The notes: generated by a model not told the origin, from the sequence alone. A stretch of 64,000 nucleotides of DNA from Streptococcus troglodytae (GCF_002355215.1 NZ_AP014612.1:310001-374000), one strand, 5' to 3'; positions 8,307 to 19,589 are shown, counted from the first letter of the stretch. Translations and numbers: made by a program.

Positions 8307-10297
8307 ATGGATTATGGCAAAGTAGCTAGTGAAGTCATCACAGCTGTTGGTAAAGATAATCTTGTAGCTGCCGCTCACTGTGCGACACGTCTTCGTCTTG
8401 TTTTAAAAGATGACAGTAAAGTAGATCAAAAAGCGTTGGATAAAAATGCTGATGTCAAGGGAACTTTTAAAACGGATGGTCAATATCAAGTTATTATTGG
8501 CCCTGGTGATGTTAACTTTGTTTATGATGAAATTATTAAACAAACAGGTTTAACAGAAGTCTCAACAGATGATTTGAAAAAGATTGCTGCTAGTGGTAAA
8601 AAGTTCAATCCTATTATGGCTTTGATCAAACTGTTGTCTGATATCTTTGTACCAATTATCCCTGCCTTGGTAGCAGGCGGTCTCTTAATGGCTTTAAATA
8701 ACTTTTTAACTTCAGAAGGTTTATTTGGTACTAAGTCACTGGTTCAACAATTCCCGATTATTAAGGGTTCATCTGACATGATTCAATTAATGTCAGCAGC
8801 GCCTTTCTGGTTCTTGCCCATTTTGGTTGGGATTTCAGCCGCTAAACGTTTTGGTGCTAACCAATTCTTAGGAGCTTCAATCGGCATGATTATGGTCGCA
8901 CCGGGGGCAGCAAATATCATTGGTTTAGCAGCTAATGCTCCAATTTCAAAGGCTGCTACTATTGGTGCTTATACAGGATTTTGGAATATTTTTGGGTTGC
9001 ATGTTACTCAGGCAAGTTATACTTATCAAGTGATTCCAGTACTTGTGGCTGTATGGCTTTTATCTATCTTAGAAAAATTTTTCCATAAGAGACTGCCCTC
9101 AGCAGTTGACTTTACCTTTACACCTTTATTGTCAGTTATTATTACTGGATTTTTGACATTTATCGTTATTGGTCCTGTTATGAAAGAAGTTTCTGACTGG
9201 CTTACAAATGGAATCGTATGGCTGTATGATACAACGGGATTCCTAGGTATGGGTGTCTTTGGTGCTCTGTATTCACCTGTAGTTATGACTGGTCTCCATC
9301 AAAGTTTCCCAGCTATTGAAACCCAACTTATTTCAGCTTTCCAAAATGGTACTGGTCATGGTGACTTTATCTTTGTTACAGCTTCAATGGCCAATGTCGC
9401 ACAAGGTGCAGCAACCTTTGCAATTTATTTCTTAACAAAGGATAAGAAGATGAAAGGTCTCTCATCTTCTTCAGGTGTGTCAGCGCTTCTTGGTATTACA
9501 GAACCTGCTCTTTTTGGGGTGAATTTGAAATATCGTTTCCCATTCTTTTGTGCTCTGATTGGCTCAGCTAGTGCTGCAGCAATTGCGGGCTTACTTCAAG
9601 TTGTAGCGGTTTCTCTTGGTTCGGCAGGTTTTCTTGGTTTCCTTTCTATTAAGGCAAGTTCTATTCCATTTTATGTAGTCTGTGAATTAATCAGTTTTGC
9701 TATAGCTTTTGCAGTAACTTATGGCTATGGTAAAACGAAGGCTGTTGATGTCTTTGCTGCTGAAGCTGCTGTCGAAGAAGCTATTGAAGAAGCACAAGAA
9801 ATTCCAGAAGAAGCTGCTTCTGCAGCAAATAAGGCAGAAGTTACTGATGAAGTTCTTGTGGCTCCTCTTGCTGGTGAAGCTGTTGAATTAACTTCCGTTA
9901 ATGACCCTGTTTTTTCTAGTGAAGCAATGGGTAAGGGGATTGCTATCAAACCTAGTGGTAACACAGTTTATGCACCAGTTGATGGGACTATTCAAATTGC
10001 TTTTGATACTGGCCATGCTTATGGCATTAAATCAGATAATGGTGCGGAGATTCTTATTCATATTGGTATTGATACAGTATCAATGGAAGGTAAAGGATTT
10101 GAACAAAAAGTTCAAGCAGATCAAAAATTAAAAAAGGTGACATTCTCGGAACATTTGATAGTGACAAAATTGCAGAAGCTGGTCTTGATAATACAACAAT
10201 GTTCATTGTTACTAATACAGCTGATTATGCGTCAGTTGAAACTCTCTCTTTGGGAACTGTTGCTGTAGGTGATAGCTTACTTGAAGTTAAAAAATAA
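8307..10297 (+). CDS. scrA: Sucrose-specific PTS transporter EIIBCA (frame broken near the 3' end)
   Basis: Membrane permease that imports and phosphorylates sucrose. The EIIB domain is about 1-85 with the active-site Cys in [12 protein letters not shown]. The EIIC domain has about ten membrane segments (about 110-475). An Ala/Glu-rich linker (about 480-515) leads to the EIIA domain, with the phospho-His motif [15 protein letters not shown] at 8307 is chosen over the TTG at 8301 because it sits 10 nt after AAGGAG. The A6 tract 10130-10135 lacks one base. Restoring it gives ...[18 protein letters not shown]... ending EVKK at 10297, whereas the sequence as read ends with an unrelated tail at 10268. 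Confidence 0.95.
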
Positions 10298-10310
10298 GAA
10301 ATATTATCAG

Positions 10311-10332
10311 AAAGACCGTAAGGTCTTTTTGA
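10311..10332 (+). terminator. scrA terminator
   Basis: Hairpin AAAGACC-GTAA-GGTCTTT followed by T residues, 14 bp after the restored scrA stop. Confidence 0.8.
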
Positions 10333-10496
10333 CTGCTTAAAGTGTTCAGTGAAAGTTGTATTGTAGCCTTTTGGCTAACTAATACTTGAAATGTGGCAAA
10401 TTATGATATAATGTTAAGTAGTCCTTAAGGGCAGATTAAGGGTATTCAAATCAAAAAATTGATTTGGTAAGTTAAGTAAAATATAAGAGGTTTATT

Positions 10497-11378
10497 ATGT
10501 CTAAATTATATGGCAGCATCGAAGCTGGCGGAACAAAATTTGTCTGTGCTGTAGGTGATGAAAATTTTCAAATTTTAGAAAAAGTTCAGTTCCCAACAAC
10601 AACACCTTATGAAACCATAGAAAAAACGGTTGCTTTCTTTAAAAAATTTGAAGCTGATTTAGCCAGTGTTGCCATTGGTTCTTTTGGTCCTATTGATATT
10701 GATCAAAATTCAGACACCTATGGTTACATTACTTCAACACCAAAGCCAAACTGGGCTAACGTTGATTTTGTCGGCTTGACTTCTAAAGATTTTAAAATTC
10801 CATTTTACTTTACGACAGATGTTAATTCTTCTGCTTATGGAGAAACAATTGCTCGTTCAAATGTTAAAAGTCTGGTTTATTATACTATTGGAACAGGCAT
10901 TGGAGCAGGGGCTATTCAAAATGGCGAATTCATTGGCGGTATGGGACATACGGAAGCTGGACACGTTTACATGGCTCCGCATCCCAATGATGTTCATCAT
11001 GGTTTTGTAGGCACCTGTCCTTTCCATAAAGGCTGTTTAGAAGGACTTGCAGCGGGGCCTAGCTTAGAAGCTCGTACTGGTATTCGTGGTGAGTTAATTG
11101 AGCAAAACTCAGAAGTTTGGGATATTCAGGCATACTACATTGCTCAGGCGGCTATTCAGGCGACTGTCCTTTATCGTCCGCAAGTCATTGTATTTGGCGG
11201 AGGCGTTATGGCACAAGAACATATGCTCAATCGGGTTCGTGAAAAATTTACTTCACTTTTGAATGCCTATCTTCCAGTTCCAGATGTTAAAGATTATATT
11301 GTGACACCAGCTGTTGCAGAAAATGGCTCCGCAACATTGGGGAATCTCGCTTTAGCTAAAAAGATAGCAGCACGTTAA
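10497..11378 (+). CDS. scrK: Fructokinase (ROK family)
   Basis: Phosphorylates the fructose released by ScrB to fructose-6-phosphate. The 293 residues carry GSIEAGGTKFVCAVGD (phosphate-binding), the ROK zinc/signature region GHTEAGHVYM...GFVGTCPFHKGCLEGLAAGPS with its His/Cys ligands, and GTGIGAGA. It has a separate -10 (TATAAT at 10407-10412, TTGAAA upstream) and a GAGG ribosome site, so it can be transcribed apart from scrA. It completes the sucrose-use set. Streptococcal members may also act on mannose; fructose is favoured by context. Confidence 0.94.
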   Translation: MSKLYGSIEAGGTKFVCAVGDENFQILEKVQFPTTTPYETIEKTVAFFKKFEADLASVAIGSFGPIDIDQNSDTYGYITSTPKPNWANVDFVGLTSKDFKIPFYFTTDVNSSAYGETIARSNVKSLVYYTIGTGIGAGAIQNGEFIGGMGHTEAGHVYMAPHPNDVHHGFVGTCPFHKGCLEGLAAGPSLEARTGIRGELIEQNSEVWDIQAYYIAQAAIQATVLYRPQVIVFGGGVMAQEHMLNRVREKFTSLLNAYLPVPDVKDYIVTPAVAENGSATLGNLALAKKIAAR

Positions 11379-11486
11379 CTTAAAATGAATTGGAAAATTA
11401 AAGCACTTTCTAATATTCAATATTAAACTTTTAGAATTCACGTGAACGGGATTTTCATTTTATAAGTCTCATGAAGTAAATATAAA

Positions 11487-11874
11487 TCAGACTGAAGACA
11501 AACCTATTTTCCAACGTAAAAAATTTTTAAGCTCTGCAAATTTCAATTTTAATTTTCCTTATTTGCGAGCAAAGCGAGCCCCAAACGAAACTTTCCGCTG
11601 TGACAAAAGTGCCTGAAACTTTAAAGTTTCAGGCACTCGGAAGATTTGAGACCTTAGGATCAAATCTTAATTGAACACGGGCTGCGGACGGCTGCAAAAA
11701 GATAAACATATCCTAGACGCAAGCGTCGTCGGTTAGTTTCCTATTTTGCTCTTGTCCGCTTAACGCCCTTTGTATCTTAGTTTAGGTTGGGACATAAGGA
11801 AACGAAAGTTTCCTCATCGCTACCGTCCGTATCACCTAAGGAAAGTCTCAAAAGAAGACTTTTTCTACATTCTC
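11487..11874 (+). repeat. Modular hairpin-rich repeat element, copy 2 (single unit)
   Basis: Same 5' and 3' modules as the block at 2268-3234, but with only one internal unit (about 11669-11783). The 28-bp palindrome is at 11609-11636. Its outer pairs are GTGCC/GGCAC here against GTACC/GGTAC in copy 1, a compensatory change. The internal unit is closest to units 1-4 of copy 1. It starts about 110 bp after scrK and ends just before manA. Confidence 0.9.
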
Positions 11875-11941
11875 ATATAAATGCTCTTAATTTCCTCTGA
11901 AACTAGATAGTAGTATATTGAAAAACAGAAAGGAGAACACT

Positions 11942-12892
11942 ATGGCAGAACCTTTGTTTTTACAATCACAAATGCATGAAAAAATCTGGGGCGGTAATCG
12001 GCTCAGAAAAGAATTTGGTTATGACATTCCTAGTGAAACGACGGGAGAATGTTGGGCGATTTCTGCGCATCCTAATGGAGTGTCTGTTGTTAAAAACGGT
12101 GTTTATAAGGGCATCCCTTTAGATGAATTATATGCAAAGCATAGAGAACTGTTCGGCAATAGCAAGAGTTCTGTTTTTCCGCTTTTAACTAAAATCTTAG
12201 ATGCCAACGATTGGCTTAGTGTTCAAGTTCATCCTGATAATGCTTATGCTTTGGAACATGAAGGTGAGTTAGGAAAGACAGAATGTTGGTATGTCATTTC
12301 AGCTGATGAAGGTGCTGAAATTATCTATGGACACGAAGCTAAGTCTAAAGAAGAATTGCGTCAAATGATTGCCGCAGGCGATTGGGATAACCTCTTGACA
12401 AAGATTCCTGTTAAAGCTGGGGATTTCTTCTATGTTCCTAGTGGTACCATGCATGCCATTGGTAAAGGAATTATGATTTTGGAGACACAGCAGTCAAGTG
12501 ACACGACCTACCGCGTTTATGATTTTGATCGCAAAGATGATCAAGGACGAAAGCGAGATCTTCACATTGAACAGTCAATTGATGTTTTGACAATTGGTAA
12601 GCCGGCAAATGCGACACCAGCTTGGTTATCTCTACAAGACCTTGAAACAACAGTCTTGGTTTCCAGCCCTTTCTTTACTGTCTATAAATGGCAGATTAGT
12701 GGTTCCGTCAAAATGCGGCAGACAGCTCCTTACCTTTTGGTGAGTGTCCTTGCTGGACAAGGTCGTATTACGGTTGGCTTAGAACAATATGCCTTAAGAA
12801 AGGGAGATCATCTTATTCTCCCTAATACTATTAAATCTTGGCAATTTGATGGTGATTTAGAAATAATTGCCAGCCATTCCAATGAATGTTAA
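11942..12892 (+). CDS. manA: Mannose-6-phosphate isomerase, class I
   Basis: Zinc enzyme interconverting mannose-6-P and fructose-6-P. Cupin-fold metal ligands are visible in SVQVHPDNAYA (Gln, His), GKTECWYVI (Glu) and GTMHAIG (His). The ATG at 11942 follows AAAGGAG; the upstream TTG at 11918 has no ribosome site. The product is about 316 residues, normal for streptococci. It lies next to scrK in the sugar-use region and is followed by a hairpin. Confidence 0.95.
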   Translation: MAEPLFLQSQMHEKIWGGNRLRKEFGYDIPSETTGECWAISAHPNGVSVVKNGVYKGIPLDELYAKHRELFGNSKSSVFPLLTKILDANDWLSVQVHPDNAYALEHEGELGKTECWYVISADEGAEIIYGHEAKSKEELRQMIAAGDWDNLLTKIPVKAGDFFYVPSGTMHAIGKGIMILETQQSSDTTYRVYDFDRKDDQGRKRDLHIEQSIDVLTIGKPANATPAWLSLQDLETTVLVSSPFFTVYKWQISGSVKMRQTAPYLLVSVLAGQGRITVGLEQYALRKGDHLILPNTIKSWQFDGDLEIIASHSNEC

Positions 12893-12955
12893 AGAGTCTA
12901 TTGATAATAAGATTTCAGTTGAATCAACTAAATTGTAAAGATAAGATAAAGCTAT

Positions 12956-12983
12956 GGGGCAGAAGCATTTCTGCCTCTTTATT
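12956..12983 (+). terminator. manA terminator
   Basis: GGCAGAA-GCAT-TTCTGCC hairpin followed by a short T tract, between manA and the secA promoter. Confidence 0.7.
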
Positions 12984-13008
12984 AGTTTTTGAAATAGCTG
13001 ATAAATTC

Positions 13009-13037
13009 TTGAATGTGGCTGTTATTTGTGATAAAAT
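13009..13037 (+). promoter_or_regulatory. Predicted secA promoter
   Basis: TTGAAT at 13009-13014 and TAAAAT at 13032-13037, spacer 17 bp, 30 bp before the secA start. Confidence 0.6.
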
Positions 13038-13067
13038 AAAACGATAATACTATCGAAAGGATAACGA

Positions 13068-15587
13068 ATGGCAAATATTCTACGCACTATCATTGAAAAT
13101 GATAAAGGCGAAGTAAGAAAATTAACAAAAATAGCAAAAAAAGTCGAAAGTCATGCCAATGAAATGGAGGCACTTTCAGATGAAGAACTTCAGGCCAAGA
13201 CTGACGAATTTAAAGAGCGCTATCAAAATGGTGAGACCTTAGATGATTTACTTCCTGAGGCTTTTGCTGTTGTTCGTGAAGCTTCAAAACGCGTTTTAGG
13301 TCTCTATCCTTATCGTGTCCAAATCATGGGTGGTGTTGTCCTTCATCATGGCGACGTTCCAGAAATGCGCACTGGTGAAGGGAAGACCTTAACGGCTACC
13401 ATGCCTGTTTACCTTAATGCCTTGGCTGGTGAGGGTGTTCATGTTGTTACTGTTAATGAATATCTAGCAACACGTGATGCAACTGAAATGGGAGAATTAT
13501 ATTCATGGCTGGGACTGTCTGTTGGAATTAATTTAGCAGCCAAGTCTTCTAGTGAAAAACGTGAAGCTTATAACTGTGATATTACTTATTCAACTAATGC
13601 TGAGATTGGTTTTGACTATCTTCGTGACAATATGGTTGTCCGCAAAGAAAATATGGTACAGCGGCCGCTTAATTTTGCTTTAGTTGATGAGGTGGATTCT
13701 GTTTTGATTGATGAGGCCAGAACGCCATTGATTGTTTCAGGACCTGTTAGCACAGAAACCAATCAGCTTTATCATCGTGCAGATAGTTTTGTAAAAACCT
13801 TATCAGAAGATGATTATGCGATTGATACGCCCACTAAAACGATTGGTTTAAAAGATTCTGGAATTGATAAAGCAGAAGAGTATTTTCATCTAGAAAATCT
13901 TTACGACATTGATAATGTGGCTTTGACCCACTATATTGACAATGCTTTACGTGCTAACTACATTATGTTGCTTGATATTGATTACGTGGTTAGTGAAGAA
14001 CAGGAAATTCTAATTGTTGACCAATTTACTGGTCGTACAATGGAAGGGCGTCGTTTTTCGGATGGCCTCCACCAAGCTATTGAAGCAAAAGAGGGGGTAC
14101 CAATTCAGGATGAGTCTAAAACTAGTGCTTCCATTACCTATCAAAATATGTTTCGCATGTATAAAAAGTTAGCGGGAATGACGGGGACTGCGAAGACAGA
14201 AGAAGAGGAATTTCGTGAAATTTATAATATGCGCATTATTCCGATTCCAACCAATCGTCCGGTAGCCCGTATTGATCATCAGGACTTGCTCTATCCAACA
14301 CTTGAAGCGAAATTTAGAGCTGTTGTTGCTGATGTTAAGGAACGCCATGAAAAAGGACAGCCTGTTTTGGTTGGTACTGTTGCTGTCGAAACATCAGATT
14401 TGATTTCAAAAATGCTAGTTCAAGCAGGTGTTCCTCACGAAGTTCTCAATGCCAAAAATCACTTTAAAGAAGCTCAGATTATTATGAATGCGGGTCAACG
14501 TGGTGCCGTTACCATTGCTACCAATATGGCAGGACGCGGTACTGATATTAAGTTGGGCGAGGGTGTACGTGAGCTCGGCGGTCTTTGTGTCGTTGGGACG
14601 GAACGTCATGAAAGCCGTCGGATTGACAATCAATTACGTGGACGTTCTGGCCGTCAAGGTGACCCCGGTGAGTCACAATTCTATCTCTCTTTAGAAGATG
14701 AACTAATGCGTCGTTTTGGTTCCGAGCGTATCAAGGCTTTTCTTGATCGTTTTATTGAGGAAGATAATGATGTGGTGATTAAATCACGCATGCTAACCAA
14801 TCAAGTTGAATCAGCTCAAAGACGTGTTGAAGGAAACAACTATGATACTCGTAAGCAAGTGCTTCAATATGATGATGTTATGCGTGAACAGCGTGAGATT
14901 ATCTATGCCGAGCGTTACGATGTTATCACAGCAGAACGTGACCTTGCACCAGAGATTAAGGCTATGATTAAACGAACAATTGAACGCACAGTGGACTCTC
15001 ATAGTCAATTGGATCGTAAAGAAAGCCTAGATGCTATCCTTAACTTTGCTAAAACAAATCTTTTACCAGAAGATACTATCAGTCTACATGATATAGAAGA
15101 TTTAAACTATGAAGATATTAAGGATCTGCTCTATGATGCAGCTCTTAAAAATTATGACCGTCAAATTGCTAAACTTCGTGATGAAGAGGCTGTTCGAGAG
15201 TTCCAGAAAGTGTTGATCTTGATGGTTGTTGATAATAAATGGACAGATCATATTGATGCTCTGGATCAACTGCGCAGTTCAGTTGGTTTACGTGGTTATG
15301 CGCAGAATAACCCTATTGTTGAATACCAATCAGAAGGTTTCAGGATGTTCCAAGATATGATTGGTGCTATTGAATTTGATGTGACACGTACCATGATGAA
15401 GGCACAGATTCATGAACAAGAACGTGAGAAAGAAACTGAAAGTAGGACGACAGCTGAGCAAAATATTTCAGCACAGTCTACTATTTCTCCTCAAGATCCA
15501 ATCTTTAAGAATGTGGGCCGTAATGATAAATGTCCATGTGGTTCAGGTAAGAAGTTTAAAAACTGTCATGGACGCAAGCGATTTTAA
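13068..15587 (+). CDS. secA: Protein translocase ATPase SecA
   Basis: Motor of the general secretion pathway, pushing preproteins through SecYEG. It has 839 residues. Walker A is [14 protein letters not shown] (about 100-113) and the DEAD-type box is [18 protein letters not shown]2 carries [16 protein letters not shown] and the arginine finger [13 protein letters not shown]. The C-terminus has the SecB/zinc motif [14 protein letters not shown]. All parts are intact. It appears to be read with the aroG genes downstream (19-nt gap). Confidence 0.98.
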   Translation: MANILRTIIENDKGEVRKLTKIAKKVESHANEMEALSDEELQAKTDEFKERYQNGETLDDLLPEAFAVVREASKRVLGLYPYRVQIMGGVVLHHGDVPEMRTGEGKTLTATMPVYLNALAGEGVHVVTVNEYLATRDATEMGELYSWLGLSVGINLAAKSSSEKREAYNCDITYSTNAEIGFDYLRDNMVVRKENMVQRPLNFALVDEVDSVLIDEARTPLIVSGPVSTETNQLYHRADSFVKTLSEDDYAIDTPTKTIGLKDSGIDKAEEYFHLENLYDIDNVALTHYIDNALRANYIMLLDIDYVVSEEQEILIVDQFTGRTMEGRRFSDGLHQAIEAKEGVPIQDESKTSASITYQNMFRMYKKLAGMTGTAKTEEEEFREIYNMRIIPIPTNRPVARIDHQDLLYPTLEAKFRAVVADVKERHEKGQPVLVGTVAVETSDLISKMLVQAGVPHEVLNAKNHFKEAQIIMNAGQRGAVTIATNMAGRGTDIKLGEGVRELGGLCVVGTERHESRRIDNQLRGRSGRQGDPGESQFYLSLEDELMRRFGSERIKAFLDRFIEEDNDVVIKSRMLTNQVESAQRRVEGNNYDTRKQVLQYDDVMREQREIIYAERYDVITAERDLAPEIKAMIKRTIERTVDSHSQLDRKESLDAILNFAKTNLLPEDTISLHDIEDLNYEDIKDLLYDAALKNYDRQIAKLRDEEAVREFQKVLILMVVDNKWTDHIDALDQLRSSVGLRGYAQNNPIVEYQSEGFRMFQDMIGAIEFDVTRTMMKAQIHEQEREKETESRTTAEQNISAQSTISPQDPIFKNVGRNDKCPCGSGKKFKNCHGRKRF

Positions 15588-15606
15588 TGAATTAGAAGGA
15601 TAAAAA

Positions 15607-16638
15607 ATGTCTTTTAAAGCAACTAGTGATAAAATTAACATAGAAGAAATGCGGAGCTTGTCAAAATTAACAGGTGAAGCTTTAGCCCAAAAGGAAGCAC
15701 GTGATCGTGAATTGGTTTCCATTATTAAGGGAGAAGACAATCGTTTACTCTTGATTATTGGTCCTTGTTCGTCGGATAATGAAGAAGCTGTTCTTGAGTA
15801 TGCTAAACGTCTTGCCAAATTGCAGGAAGAAGTTAAGGATCGCATTTTTATGGTGATGCGCGTTTATACAGCAAAGCCACGTACTAATGGTGATGGGTAC
15901 AAAGGAATGGTCCATCAACCTAATACAGGTGCGGCTCCCAGTCTGATTAACGGTATTACAGCTGTACGCAATCTGCACTATCGTGTGATTACTGAAACGG
16001 GTATTACAACAGCAGATGAAATGCTTTATCCTGAAAATCTTCCTTTAATTGATGATTTAGTATCCTATATTGCAGTTGGTGCTCGTTCAGTTGAGGATCA
16101 GCAACACCGTTTTGTAGCTTCAGGCATTGATGTGCCTACTGGCATGAAAAATCCAACATCAGGAAATCTGAATATCATGTTTAATGGTATTTATGCTGCA
16201 CAAAATAAACAATCGTTCCTTTTCAATGGCGAAGAAGTTGAAACCAGCGGCAATCCCACAGCTCATGTTATCTTGCGCGGCGGCATTAATGAATATGGAA
16301 AAAATATCCCAAATTATTACTATGACAATGTCTTAGATACGATTGATCAGTATGAAAAGATGGGGCTGCAAAATCCTTTTATTGTTGTTGATACCAATCA
16401 TGATAACTCTGGTAAAAACTATTTGGAACAAGTAAGAATTGTTCGGCAGACCCTTATTAACCGTGACTGGAATGATAAAATCAATAAGTATGTTCGCGGC
16501 TTTATGATTGAATCTTATCTGGAAGACGGCCGTCAGAATGAGCCAGAAGTTTTTGGCAAATCTATTACGGATCCTTGTTTGGGTTGGGAAAATACGCAAC
16601 AATTGGTTCATGAAATTTATGATACTTTAGGAAATTAA
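15607..16638 (+). CDS. aroG: 3-deoxy-7-phosphoheptulonate (DAHP) synthase, first copy
   Basis: Condenses phosphoenolpyruvate and erythrose-4-P at the start of the shikimate pathway. The type I AroF/G/H fold of 343 residues includes LLIIGPCSSDN, KPRTNGDGYKG, GARSVEDQ, the conserved MKNPTSGN loop and VVDTNHDNSGK. It sits directly after secA and 1 nt before a second DAHP synthase. Two long stretches are nearly identical in DNA to that neighbour while the parts between have diverged. Confidence 0.95.
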   Translation: MSFKATSDKINIEEMRSLSKLTGEALAQKEARDRELVSIIKGEDNRLLLIIGPCSSDNEEAVLEYAKRLAKLQEEVKDRIFMVMRVYTAKPRTNGDGYKGMVHQPNTGAAPSLINGITAVRNLHYRVITETGITTADEMLYPENLPLIDDLVSYIAVGARSVEDQQHRFVASGIDVPTGMKNPTSGNLNIMFNGIYAAQNKQSFLFNGEEVETSGNPTAHVILRGGINEYGKNIPNYYYDNVLDTIDQYEKMGLQNPFIVVDTNHDNSGKNYLEQVRIVRQTLINRDWNDKINKYVRGFMIESYLEDGRQNEPEVFGKSITDPCLGWENTQQLVHEIYDTLGN

Positions 16639-16639
16639 A

Positions 16640-17674
16640 ATGGGTATTCATCAAAAAAGCAAAGCCATAGACCTTTTCACGGTTAAACAAGGCACACAAT
16701 TAAAAGGTCAGGATTTGGCTAAGAAACAAGCACGTGATCGTGAATTGGTTTCCATTATTAAGGGAGAAGACAATCGTTTACTCTTGATTATTGGTCCTTG
16801 TTCGTCGGATAATGAAGAAGCTGTTCTTGAGTATGCTAAACGTCTTGCCAAATTGCAGGAAGAAGTTAAGGATCGCATTTTTATGGTGATGCGCGTTTAT
16901 ACAGCAAAGCCACGTACTAATGGTGATGGGTACAAAGGACTCATTCATCAGCCAAGTACTTCTAAATTGCCAGATTTGATTAATGGCATTCATGCTGTTC
17001 GTAATTTGCATTATCGTGTGATTACTGAGACAGGATTGACAACAGCAGATGAAATGCTTTACCCTTCTAACCTTGTCTTAGTAGATGATTTGGTTTCTTA
17101 TCATGCTATTGGTGCTCGTTCGGTTGAAGATCAGGAACATCGCTTTGTAGCTTCAGGCATTGATGTGCCTACTGGCATGAAAAATCCAACGTCTGGTAAT
17201 CTCAAGGTTATGCTTAATGCTTTGCATGTAGCACAAAATTCACAAAATTTTATCTATAATGGAGCAGAAGTAGAAACAGACGGCAATTCCTTGGCTCATG
17301 TTATTCTGCGTGGAGGCAGCAATGAGCATGGTGAATATGAACCTAATTACTATTATGATGTTCTCTTAAAACTGATCCAACAGTATGAAAATATGAAGTT
17401 AATCAATCCTTTTATTGTTGTTGATACCAATCATGATAATTCTGGTAAAAACTATTTGGAACAAGTAAGAATTGTTCGGCAAACCCTTATTAACCGTGAC
17501 TGGAATGATAAAATCAATAAGTATGTTCGCGGCTTTATGATTGAATCTTATCTGGAAGACGGCCGTCAGGATAAGCCGGAAGTTTTTGGCAAATCTATTA
17601 CGGATCCTTGTTTGGGTTGGGAAAATACGCAACAGTTGATTTATGAGATTTACCATACTCTCAAGGAAAAGTAA
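16640..17674 (+). CDS. aroG: 3-deoxy-7-phosphoheptulonate (DAHP) synthase, second copy
   Basis: Paralogue of the preceding gene with the same catalytic motifs (LLIIGPCSSDN, KPRTNGDGYKG, MKNPTSGN, VVDTNHDNSGK). The N-terminal ~30 residues differ (MGIHQKSKAIDLFTVKQGTQ), as do residues 95-150 and 190-255. These are the regions where feedback sites lie in the family, so the pair may answer to different aromatic amino acids (inference). DNA at 16729-16939 is identical to 15696-15906, consistent with gene conversion. Confidence 0.95.
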   Translation: MGIHQKSKAIDLFTVKQGTQLKGQDLAKKQARDRELVSIIKGEDNRLLLIIGPCSSDNEEAVLEYAKRLAKLQEEVKDRIFMVMRVYTAKPRTNGDGYKGLIHQPSTSKLPDLINGIHAVRNLHYRVITETGLTTADEMLYPSNLVLVDDLVSYHAIGARSVEDQEHRFVASGIDVPTGMKNPTSGNLKVMLNALHVAQNSQNFIYNGAEVETDGNSLAHVILRGGSNEHGEYEPNYYYDVLLKLIQQYENMKLINPFIVVDTNHDNSGKNYLEQVRIVRQTLINRDWNDKINKYVRGFMIESYLEDGRQDKPEVFGKSITDPCLGWENTQQLIYEIYHTLKEK

Positions 17675-17903
17675 TTGTTAATATCAAAAAATTGAAGAAA
17701 TTGAGACAAAAGTGTTCTGACTTTTTACTGTATCATCATTTCAGTTTAATGCAGTGGCTGATTGGAGGTTTTTTATTTGACCTCATGAATATCATTATGT
17801 CAATACCTAATCAACTTTGCGGAAAGCAGGACGACAAAATCATAATGAAAGTGCGTTTACCGCTTTTTGTTCCATTTTCATTTCAATTAAAAATATAACA
17901 AAA

Positions 17904-17939
17904 CAAAGAGGTTGGAGAAGGATATTCCAGCCTCTTTTA
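17904..17939 (+). terminator. Terminator after the aroG pair
   Basis: AAAGAGGTTGGA...TCCAGCCTCTTTT hairpin with T tail, just before acpS. The 230 bp between aroG and this hairpin hold no credible gene. Confidence 0.75.
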
Positions 17940-17949
17940 GAAAGATACT

Positions 17950-18308
17950 ATGATAATAGGACACGGAATTGATTTACAAGACATTGCTGCTGTTCGGAGA
18001 GCTCATGAGAGAAGTTCACGCTTTGCCAGCAAAGTTTTAACATTTAAAGAGTTAGAAATTTTCACTAGTCTTAAAGGTAGGCGTCAAGTAGAGTATTTAG
18101 CAGGACGTTGGGCTGCTAAAGAAGCCTTTTCAAAGGCTTATGGCAGTGGCATTGGTTCTTTGCGCTTTCAAGACTTAGAGATTTTGGCTAATAATAAAGG
18201 AGCACCGATTTTTACAAAGTCTCCCTTTTCGGGAAATATTTTATCAGTATTTCTCATTCTGAGAATTATGTTGAAGCCAGTGTTATTTTGGAGGAGAACA
18301 ACTTATGA
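17950..18308 (+). CDS. acpS: Holo-[acyl-carrier-protein] synthase (frame broken near the 3' end)
   Basis: Transfers phosphopantetheine to acyl carrier protein. It begins [18 protein letters not shown] with the metal-binding Asp, and [16 protein letters not shown] is the second signature. The T4 tract 18239-18242 lacks one base. Restoring it converts the odd tail into ...[25 protein letters not shown], the normal AcpS C-terminus, which stops at 18308 overlapping the alr start by 4 nt (ATGA). As read, the frame ends at 18315. AcpS is normally essential, so a sequence error is probable. Confidence 0.92.
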
Positions 18309-19420
18309 TTGCTAGTTACCATCGTCCGACAACAGCTTTAATTCATTTAGATCATATCAAATTTAATATCGAACAAGTTCAACACCATATTCCAAAAGCA
18401 GCCAAAACTTTTGCTGTGGTTAAAGCCAATGCTTATGGACATGGTGCTGTTCAGGTGGCTCAAGCCATTCAAAAGCAAGTTGATGGTTTTTGTGTTTCTA
18501 ATTTAGATGAGGCCTTGGAATTGCGTCAGGCTGGTCTGAATGATTTTATTTTAATTTTGGGTGTCCTTCTTCCTGAGGAAGTTGCCTTGGCTAAAAAAGA
18601 AAATATTACTATTACAGTTGCTGACTTAGATTGGTTTGATAAAGTACAGACAGAAAGCATTGATTTAGTTGGCCTTTCAGTACATGTTAAAGTCGATTCT
18701 GGTATGGGAAGAATTGGAGTTCGCAGTGCTGCAGAAGCGAATAAGCTTATTGCAGGTTTGCAGAAAGCAGGAGCGACTGTTAATGGTATCTTTACCCATT
18801 TTGCAACAGCAGATGAAGCTTCTACTGTTAAATTCAGTCAACAGTTAGAAATGTTTACCACCCTTATCAGTCAATTGGATTACAAACCTCAAACAGTACA
18901 TGCGTCTAACTCTGCTACAAGTATTTGGCATAGTGATACAGTAATGAATGCTGTTCGCCTGGGAATAGTGATGTATGGTCTCAATCCTAGTGGCCGTGCA
19001 CTTGAATTGCCTTATGAAGTAAAGCCAGCATTAGAGTTGACATCCGCTCTTGTGCAGGTCAAAGAAGTGCAAGCTGGTGATACAGTCGGCTATGGAGCGA
19101 CTTATACTGCCAGTCAGGCTGAAATTATTGGGACCGTCCCTGTTGGTTATGCTGATGGTTGGACAAGAGATTTGCAAGGTTTTTATGTTTTGGTAGATGG
19201 CCACTATTGTGAAATTGTGGGGCGCGTGTCCATGGATCAAATCACTATTCGTTTACCTAAAGCTTATCCTTTAGGAACCAAAGTTACCTTAATTGGACAG
19301 GATGGACATGAAATGATTTCAGCAACAGATGTCGCTGAAAAACGAGAAACGATTAATTATGAGGTGCTCTGTTTGATCAGTGACCGAGTTCCTCGCAAAT
19401 ATATGAAAAAGTTCAGTTAA
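18305..19420 (+). CDS. alr: Alanine racemase
   Basis: PLP enzyme supplying D-alanine for peptidoglycan and teichoic acids. The PLP lysine motif [11 protein letters not shown] is near residue 40, and the catalytic tyrosine region is GYGATYTA with [18 protein letters not shown] is the conserved C-terminal signature. Length 371 is normal. It overlaps acpS by 4 nt, the usual Firmicute acpS-alr pair, and ends with a strong terminator. Confidence 0.96.
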   Translation: MIASYHRPTTALIHLDHIKFNIEQVQHHIPKAAKTFAVVKANAYGHGAVQVAQAIQKQVDGFCVSNLDEALELRQAGLNDFILILGVLLPEEVALAKKENITITVADLDWFDKVQTESIDLVGLSVHVKVDSGMGRIGVRSAAEANKLIAGLQKAGATVNGIFTHFATADEASTVKFSQQLEMFTTLISQLDYKPQTVHASNSATSIWHSDTVMNAVRLGIVMYGLNPSGRALELPYEVKPALELTSALVQVKEVQAGDTVGYGATYTASQAEIIGTVPVGYADGWTRDLQGFYVLVDGHYCEIVGRVSMDQITIRLPKAYPLGTKVTLIGQDGHEMISATDVAEKRETINYEVLCLISDRVPRKYMKKFS

Positions 19421-19437
19421 GTAGCTGAACTTTTTTG
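19405..19437 (+). terminator. alr terminator
   Basis: AAAAAGTTCAG...CTGAACTTTTTT hairpin overlapping the last codons of alr. Confidence 0.85.
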
Positions 19438-19589
19438 GCTTATTAACAACTCACTATAGCTGATAATGAACTACTGTCATACTCTTTGAATATAAGTTTA
19501 CCTTATGTGTCCAAAACGGATATTGTCTACTATAGAATCATAGAGCTATTTTTTGTTATAATATAATAAAAATCATTGGAGAGATACTT

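Noticed and set aside
17692..17898. 68-residue frame between aroG and acpS
   Set aside because: Starts with TTG without a ribosome site and has no recognisable family. It includes the 22-bp repeat, so it is likely fortuitous.
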